The position numbers were made by a program, and so were the translations under genes. The notes beneath the pieces were generated by a model that saw only the letters and a list, made by a program, of their open reading frames with translations, was not told the origin of the DNA and searched no databases. Shown piece by piece: positions 59,573 through 64,000 of a stretch of DNA of 64,000 bases; within the stretch, counting starts at the first letter, position 1; every line of letters begins with the position of its first letter. Source of the stretch: Polaromonas glacialis (GTDB lineage: Bacteria; Pseudomonadota; Gammaproteobacteria; Burkholderiales; Burkholderiaceae_C); contig NZ_KL448326.1 of assembly GCF_000709345.1 (NCBI RefSeq), positions 25,952 to 89,951 of the forward strand, written 5' to 3'.

Positions 59573-61348
59573 TCAAGACACCAGCCCGAGCCCGAGGACG
59601 TGCACGCTCTCCCGGAATTTGCCCAAGTGCTCATGGCGAACCACCAGGGTTTTCGGTCCGGCGCGCAAGCACAGCGAGCTCGTTTCCTTGTGCGTGGCCA
59701 CACTGTCAGCGGTTTCGCAGTCGCGGCATTCGATCAGCACGGCGCTGGCGCCGGTCCTGAGTGCCTGGCCGTCGCGTGCGCAGCGAAGCAAAAACGATTC
59801 GACCAACTCCGGCAACGGCAGGTCGTCGTTATTTTCCAAAAATTGCCTGAGCAGCGCGATGTCGTGGCCTTTCTCGATGGCGGCCACGGCTTTTGGGCGG
59901 TCCAGATGCCAAACATCCTTCTGTATCGGTTCTGCCCAGAGTTCGAGCAGCAGCGCGTCTTGTGCGCTGAGGATTCCGCGCACCCGTTGGACCTGCAGGC
60001 TGGGCATCACCGAAATGGCCACCTGGCTGGGCTGGGCCACCGGTTGGTAAGTGGCCTCCCGCCCCAGGATGAAAGCGCCCAGCGCCGTGATTCTGAAACT
60101 GTTCAACCCATCGTAACGGCTCAAAAACCGCAGGTCGTCGGCGCCCCACAGATCCCGAAAGTCATCATGCCCTTCAGTGGGATCAACGTAGGCCACATCG
60201 ACGATGCCGAGCGTGGCGGCATATTCAAACAATACGGCCGCCATGTAGCGATCTTGCAAAATGTTCCATCCATTAGAGCCGTCATACCCCAGGCTGCCGT
60301 ATTGACGTTCGCACAGGTACAGCTTCCAGGGGTCATGGGCGACTGCAAAGACGTGATCGGCTGCCCGCATGAACCGTGAAAAATCATCGAGTCGCACCCA
60401 TCGACCGGTCGGGCACGCCTGCAATGCCGCTTCGATCGCAGCGCGCCGTGGGGGCACGGCGCTCATCACGCGCCCGGTGCCGCTTTGGCCCTTGATGGCG
60501 TCCACCCGGCTGAATTCGTCGAGCAGCGTGGTTTTGAGCCACTTGCGCCACAGCGTGCGCAGCACGTCCGCAGGAGGCGCGCTCAGGGCTTTGACGCCGC
60601 TCGGGCTCAGCGTCAGGCGCATGCCGGTGCGCAGCGCCAGGCCAGAAGCCTGGAGCAGCATGGGCCAGGCAAAGGCCTTGATCGGGCCGATCGTCTGATC
60701 CCACTTGTCTTTTTTCTCCTCCACAGGGTAGAAATCGCCGCCGACAAGTTTTTCGACCAGTAGTTTTAGAGTGCTGCTGCTGGGCAGCGCCGTCTTCTCG
60801 CTGACGGTTAGGCGGGCCTGTTCAAGCGTGCGCAGCATGACCACCACTTCGTGCAAGGCTTCGCGCTCGGTCAGGCGCTCTGTCAGCCCTTCACCCGCTG
60901 GGGCAGTGTCGGAACTGCTTAATCGCACATCAGCGGGTTTGGGCACGAACGCAAGCAAGCTCGCCCGCAAGTCAAGCGGTACGAAATACACCCGCTCCTT
61001 GAACGCATAGTGGATGAACAATGCCAGGGCCGATTTTTTGTGGCTCGAATAGCGGGACGGCTGAGTCCCAGCCACTTCAAACGAGGGGTCACCCTGGTAC
61101 TTGGCGCGAAAGCGCTGCGGCGAGAACTCGCCCTGCGGATGGTGAACGGCCTCGGCGACAGCGGCCGCCTGCAGGGTATCGAGTTTCAACCAAATGGCGT
61201 GCAACGTTGCGCTCTTCATCGCGTCAGCGATTCGCTCGATCAACTCGTCTTTGCGGCCGACGGCCTCGGCTTGCGGCACGTAGCGGATCAAATCCTTCAG
61301 GTCGGCAACGAGCAAACTTTGCAGCGCTTCTTTGAGCGTCATGGGCAT
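59573..61348 (-). CDS. Helicase-associated protein with XPB/Ssl2-like N-terminal-type domain, orphan
   Basis: A 591-aa protein from the ATG at 61348 (AAGGAC site). Residues 3-45 resemble a SAP-like DNA-binding helix pair (MTLKEALQSLLVADLKDLIR). The C-terminal third (about 445-580: QVAISVMPSLQVQRV, WHLDRPKAVAAIEKGHDIAL, LRQFLENNDDLPLPELVESF) matches the XPB/Ssl2-like helicase-associated domain. Bacterial relatives are normally encoded next to an XPB-type DNA repair helicase; no helicase lies on either side here. It contains no helicase motifs of its own. Confidence 0.72.
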   Translation of the reverse strand: MPMTLKEALQSLLVADLKDLIRYVPQAEAVGRKDELIERIADAMKSATLHAIWLKLDTLQAAAVAEAVHHPQGEFSPQRFRAKYQGDPSFEVAGTQPSRYSSHKKSALALFIHYAFKERVYFVPLDLRASLLAFVPKPADVRLSSSDTAPAGEGLTERLTEREALHEVVVMLRTLEQARLTVSEKTALPSSSTLKLLVEKLVGGDFYPVEEKKDKWDQTIGPIKAFAWPMLLQASGLALRTGMRLTLSPSGVKALSAPPADVLRTLWRKWLKTTLLDEFSRVDAIKGQSGTGRVMSAVPPRRAAIEAALQACPTGRWVRLDDFSRFMRAADHVFAVAHDPWKLYLCERQYGSLGYDGSNGWNILQDRYMAAVLFEYAATLGIVDVAYVDPTEGHDDFRDLWGADDLRFLSRYDGLNSFRITALGAFILGREATYQPVAQPSQVAISVMPSLQVQRVRGILSAQDALLLELWAEPIQKDVWHLDRPKAVAAIEKGHDIALLRQFLENNDDLPLPELVESFLLRCARDGQALRTGASAVLIECRDCETADSVATHKETSSLCLRAGPKTLVVRHEHLGKFRESVHVLGLGLVS

Positions 61349-61589
61349 GGCGACGTCCTTGGGACAACAGGGGATGGACACGTTGGGGGACTGGCTTGGC
61401 GCCTTGGTGACACTGGCAAGCCGGTAGCTCACGGGCGGTCAGCGCGGCACCGTATTTTGTCAGGTGCCTGGCCAACTTGCGCCGCAAAACCGTTGCCCAG
61501 AGAAATTGACAAGCCGTGCAGCTGCCGCTCAAGCCCAAAGTTCCTCACCACGATTATCATGACGTGAGCCTTCACAAACCCCGCACGCC
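61349..61589. other. Divergent intergenic region
   Basis: 241 bp between two divergent genes. It should hold both promoters; I could not pick convincing -35/-10 boxes. Confidence 0.3.
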
Positions 61590-61958
61590 ATGAAACGCCT
61601 ACCCGAGCAGCCCGACCGGGAAAACCGCATCACTTTCGAGATCGTCGTGGATGCCTACGACGCGACGGAACGCGCCATGGGCTGGTACTGCTACCTCCAA
61701 GACAAACTGCAAGTGCCGTTCAAGGCGGCGTGCCAGTCTGCTCGCGCGACATCACCGCTGGAAGTCGGCACCGGAGTCGACGTCGTTGGCCTGGCATCAG
61801 AAGATGACTGCATGTCAGAGGTGTTCGTTCTCGTCAAGTACGCCAAGTCCGAGCTTGCGGTGCCACTCGAGCAGCTTGCGTGTCATGCGCCAGACGTACA
61901 AACTGGCCAAGCCGTTGCCGATTGGCACTATTGGGTGGCGCGTGGCTACTCATACTGA
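61590..61958 (+). CDS. CcbP-like calcium-binding protein
   Basis: A 122-aa acidic cytosolic protein. It has ITFEIVVDAYDATERAMGWY near 14, the KLQVPFKAACQSARATSPLE region near 38, VGLASEDDCMSEVFVLVKY near 65 and the conserved ADWHYWVARGY end. This pattern matches the CcbP family (cyanobacterial calcium-binding protein). In cyanobacteria CcbP buffers Ca2+; the role here is unknown. Confidence 0.82.
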   Translation: MKRLPEQPDRENRITFEIVVDAYDATERAMGWYCYLQDKLQVPFKAACQSARATSPLEVGTGVDVVGLASEDDCMSEVFVLVKYAKSELAVPLEQLACHAPDVQTGQAVADWHYWVARGYSY

Positions 61959-62011
61959 CGGTTGGCATACTGACCGCCTCGATTTGCTGACCCGCCACCA
62001 CCGGTCCGCCC

Positions 62012-62371
62012 ATGCGTTTGAACGACGACCAATTCCTTGACGTATGCCAGAACATCGAAGCTGGCCTGAAAATTCAGTACGAGCGACATCCAGCTCTCAC
62101 GGATGAAAGATGGGCGTTCGCGCTTGGCCAGGCCCAGATCGCGGTGAATCAGCGGTTTGGATTTGCAAGGAACGAGTCCTGCCCTGTTGATCCAGGCCGA
62201 CAGGAAATTATCGACTGGTGCGCCGGGTGCGCCGCAACGCGCGTGCACAACGCCAATGGGCCAACACACCACGTTGTATTGCAGTCTCTGGCGGCAGAGA
62301 GCACGATGGCCTTCCGTACCGCACATTCCTGTGCAGCGCCTGTAGGAGGTGCCCGATCATGCCAATGTTGA
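62012..62371 (+). CDS. Hypothetical protein, C-terminus possibly frameshifted
   Basis: A 119-aa frame. The first 70 residues (MRLNDDQFLDVCQNIEAGLK, RHPALTDERWAFAL, FGFARNE, EIIDWC) read as a normal small soluble protein that I do not recognise by family. After about residue 73 the composition changes (HVVLQSLAAESTMAF...), suggesting a frameshift or a joint. It overlaps the next gene by 13 bp. Confidence 0.55.
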   Translation: MRLNDDQFLDVCQNIEAGLKIQYERHPALTDERWAFALGQAQIAVNQRFGFARNESCPVDPGRQEIIDWCAGCAATRVHNANGPTHHVVLQSLAAESTMAFRTAHSCAAPVGGARSCQC

Positions 62372-62763
62372 TTCCTGAAGTGACCACGGACGTATTGCAG
62401 GCCTTTGCCGACGCGTGGAATCGCCACGACGTCGATGCTCTCATGTCGTTCATGACAGAGGACTGCGTCTTCGAGTCCTCTGCTGGCGCTGAGGCCTGCG
62501 GCACCCGGTACGTTGGCAGACAAGCCGTGCGCGCGGGCTTCGCGCAGGTCTGGGAGGTCTTTCCCGATGCCCACTGGGGCCAGGTGCGCCATGTGGTCCA
62601 TGGAGACCGAGGTCTCTCCGAGTGGACATTCACGGGAACACATGCGGATGGAAAGCGCGTCGAAGTTCATGGTTGTGATCTGTTCACCTTTCGCGACGGC
62701 AAGATCTTGCTGAAAAACTCTTACCGCAAGAACCGTCCACCTATTGAGAAGTCAACGCGATGA
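62359..62763 (+). CDS. NTF2-like (SnoaL-type) protein
   Basis: A 134-aa protein with a strong TAGGAGG site before the ATG at 62359. The NTF2 fold is shown by LQAFADAWNRHDVDALMSFM near 12, DCVFESS near 35, GRQAVRAGFAQVWEVFPD near 52, and paired strands SEWTFTGTHADGKRVEVHG near 87. These small proteins include isomerases, ester cyclases and binding proteins. The substrate cannot be predicted. Confidence 0.82.
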   Translation: MPMLIPEVTTDVLQAFADAWNRHDVDALMSFMTEDCVFESSAGAEACGTRYVGRQAVRAGFAQVWEVFPDAHWGQVRHVVHGDRGLSEWTFTGTHADGKRVEVHGCDLFTFRDGKILLKNSYRKNRPPIEKSTR

Positions 62764-62815
62764 CACCCAGCCCTTCGTTTCACGGGCTTTTCCTCAGCCG
62801 CGCCGGTGAATTTAA

Positions 62816-63109
62816 ATGTTGAATGTCTGTGCTGGCCCATCAGGTGTGGAGCCTGCCCTGGCCATGCGGCACCTGAAAAAGACGATGCGGCTCACCACTG
62901 CGGAACTCGCCAAGCTTGCAGGCGTGGGGTTTCGCACGCTGCAGGACATGGAGCAGCAGCGCAGCGAGGGCAGAGAGGGCAGCGTTCAGACGATGGACCG
63001 CATGTTCGCCCTCCCGAGCCTGAAGCTTGGCGTCGTACGCGCTGCCTCGAACGCCCCTGCAACGCCAGCAAACACAAGAACGGACGGACACTTGCCCGAC
63101 CAGGCTTGA
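62816..63109 (+). CDS. Small helix-turn-helix (Xre-type) protein
   Basis: A 97-aa frame; the ATG at 62864 is an alternative start. The helix-turn-helix is in MRLTTAELAKLAGVGFRTLQ near 24-43, followed by VQTMDRMFALPSLKLGVVRA near 57, similar to small HipB/Xre regulators. A duplicated REG appears between the helices (SEGREGSV). No partner toxin is visible nearby. It lacks a good ribosome site. Confidence 0.55.
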   Translation: MLNVCAGPSGVEPALAMRHLKKTMRLTTAELAKLAGVGFRTLQDMEQQRSEGREGSVQTMDRMFALPSLKLGVVRAASNAPATPANTRTDGHLPDQA

Positions 63110-63117
63110 CGCCTGCG

Positions 63118-63609
63118 TTACGGTCCTGGCAACCCCAAAGCCAGCCTGACTTCTTGCGCGTCGATTGATCGCGCAGCGCCGAACCCGGCGACCTGACGGG
63201 CACCGTTGAGCTCGATGGCGACAAATCGGAAGTCGCCCAGTTGCGTCATGAATTGGGCTTCCGGAAATCGCTTCACATAGGCAGCCTGGCACGTTTCCCA
63301 GGCTGGAGTGCCGGCCTCCAGCACCTGTGCCCGGCCGTCCAGCGTGACGCGTGGCAACGCATGGACGGGTTCGCCCTGCACCTCCGCCTGCATAATAAGC
63401 AGCGATACGTTGGGCCGGGCTTGCAGGTTGCCCGTGTGGGCCGCCAGGCCGCTCACATGGATGACCAGGCACCCGAGCGACGGCGCCATCGCAAAAGGCA
63501 CCATGGAAACAAACGGGTTGCCATCTTCGCCGAGGGTTCCCAGGGCAGCGACGCGCCTGGCATGCAACAGAGCACGCAGCTCAAAGGTCAGTCTGGATTC
63601 GTGCGGCAT
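63118..63609 (-). CDS. Pyridoxamine 5'-phosphate oxidase-like (HugZ-type) FMN-binding protein
   Basis: A 163-aa protein from the ATG at 63609. It has the PPOX split-barrel features LLHARRVAALGTLGEDGNPF near 15, VSMVPFAM near 35, HVSGLAAHTGNLQARPNVSL near 52 and a short C-terminal segment with RFVAIELNGARQVAGFG. Members bind FMN and act in redox or haem use. The exact activity is unknown. Confidence 0.83.
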   Translation of the reverse strand: MPHESRLTFELRALLHARRVAALGTLGEDGNPFVSMVPFAMAPSLGCLVIHVSGLAAHTGNLQARPNVSLLIMQAEVQGEPVHALPRVTLDGRAQVLEAGTPAWETCQAAYVKRFPEAQFMTQLGDFRFVAIELNGARQVAGFGAARSIDAQEVRLALGLPGP

Positions 63610-63737
63610 GAGGGGCCCCTGAAAAACGAATATTTGAATGAAAGCCTGACCTGCATGTCTGCAGGAAGGCGCCATGCTTGAAATCCCGTCAGCTCCCTAT
63701 CCATCTCACCGTTCGCTTGACATTCAACGCGCCGCGT

Positions 63738-64000
63738 TCAGCCAAAGAAACACCCGTGCTCATCACGGTCAACTGCACCCAGGAACTCTTTGAACGTGTT
63801 GACCGCAGCCTTGGGTTCGTAGTTGTGCCACTTCAAGTCTGCACGCATCCAGAAGACTTTCCAGAGGCCCTGTGTTCGCACAAAAGTCGCCTTGGCCACG
63901 GGGGACTCCTGCCGAACGCCAGCGTCTTTCCAGTGGGGCCGACTTTCAAAAATCTCGATGCTCTGGCCTTCCATTTTGTAGCCAAGGTCGAGCTGGCTGT
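63738..64000 (-). CDS. DUF3024 protein, 5' end outside window
   Basis: The frame is open to the window edge and ends at 63738. It has SQLDLGYKMEGQSIEIFESR, then PHWKD, ESPVAKATFVRTQGLWKVFW, RADLKWHNYEP, FKEFLGAVDRDEHGCFFG, which match the C-terminal DUF3024 domain. Function unknown. An in-frame ATG at 63974 lies inside the domain and is probably not the start. Confidence 0.82.
   Translation of the reverse strand, partial: SQLDLGYKMEGQSIEIFESRPHWKDAGVRQESPVAKATFVRTQGLWKVFWMRADLKWHNYEPKAAVNTFKEFLGAVDRDEHGCFFG

Noticed and set aside
1-64000. CRISPR arrays, tRNA or rRNA genes
   Set aside because: No regularly spaced repeats, CCA-ended cloverleaf pattern or rRNA-like stretch was noticed on reading.

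Overview
The window looks like accessory DNA of a GC-rich beta-proteobacterium of the order Burkholderiales, probably Comamonadaceae close to Polaromonas or Rhodoferax. I infer this from protein character (fused oxidoreductase-SelD, TRAP and sugar-acid pathways, KorA/KorB-type plasmid genes) and from a short GCTAT..ATAGC hairpin that recurs between genes. No database search was possible. No rRNA, tRNA or CRISPR array was seen.

Layout. 1-0.84 kb is the 3' end of an IS66 transposase. 0.97-7.9 kb is a divergent selenium cassette: a PhnD/PhnC/PhnE/PhnE-type ABC importer on the minus strand faces a SenB-like selenosugar synthase that overlaps an oxidoreductase-SelD fusion. An IS630 element follows (8.0-9.1 kb). 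9.2-18.4 kb is a stress and ion-homeostasis block: DUF2254 membrane protein, CDF metal exporter, Na+/H+ antiporter, a Tat-exported flavin amine oxidase with its own cytochrome c, a bacterial eRF1-like protein (baeRF) whose reading frame has a UAG at codon 22, a HPF-like ribosome hibernation factor and a YihY membrane protein.

18.7-43.4 kb is a sugar-acid catabolic island. A PtxS-like repressor with two TGAAAC-type palindromic operators controls a 2-ketogluconate operon (ABC importer, KguE, KguK, KguD). The opposite strand carries a TRAP importer, a FadR-type regulator and the four-carbon acid pathway (LtnD, DenD, OtnK, OtnC, OtnI) plus accessory dehydrogenases. An L-arabonate-type dehydratase pair and a divergent LysR regulator follow. 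A 731-bp internally deleted IS1182-like element separates the two halves.

44-52.2 kb is a plasmid-backbone fragment, mostly on the minus strand: MobC-like protein, Toprim/primase-like protein, KorB-like ParB, ParA, KorA-like repressor and DUF932 protein. It has no visible replication initiator or relaxase and is interrupted by a decayed IS630. 52.2-57.2 kb is an IS3-like element whose transposase is cut by a 3.35-kb serine-recombinase element. The ends of this inner element can be placed to the base. Joining them as a circle restores a complete DUF5372 reading frame that integration splits. 57.2-64 kb holds an orphan HipB-like antitoxin, an MltB-type lytic transglycosylase, an XPB-N-like helicase accessory protein, a CcbP-like calcium-binding protein and small chromosomal-type genes.

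The most interesting observations are the recombinase element with its circle-dependent gene, the release-factor homologue with an in-frame UAG, the selenium cassette lacking SenA, and the 2-ketogluconate operon with an ABC importer in place of the usual MFS carrier.
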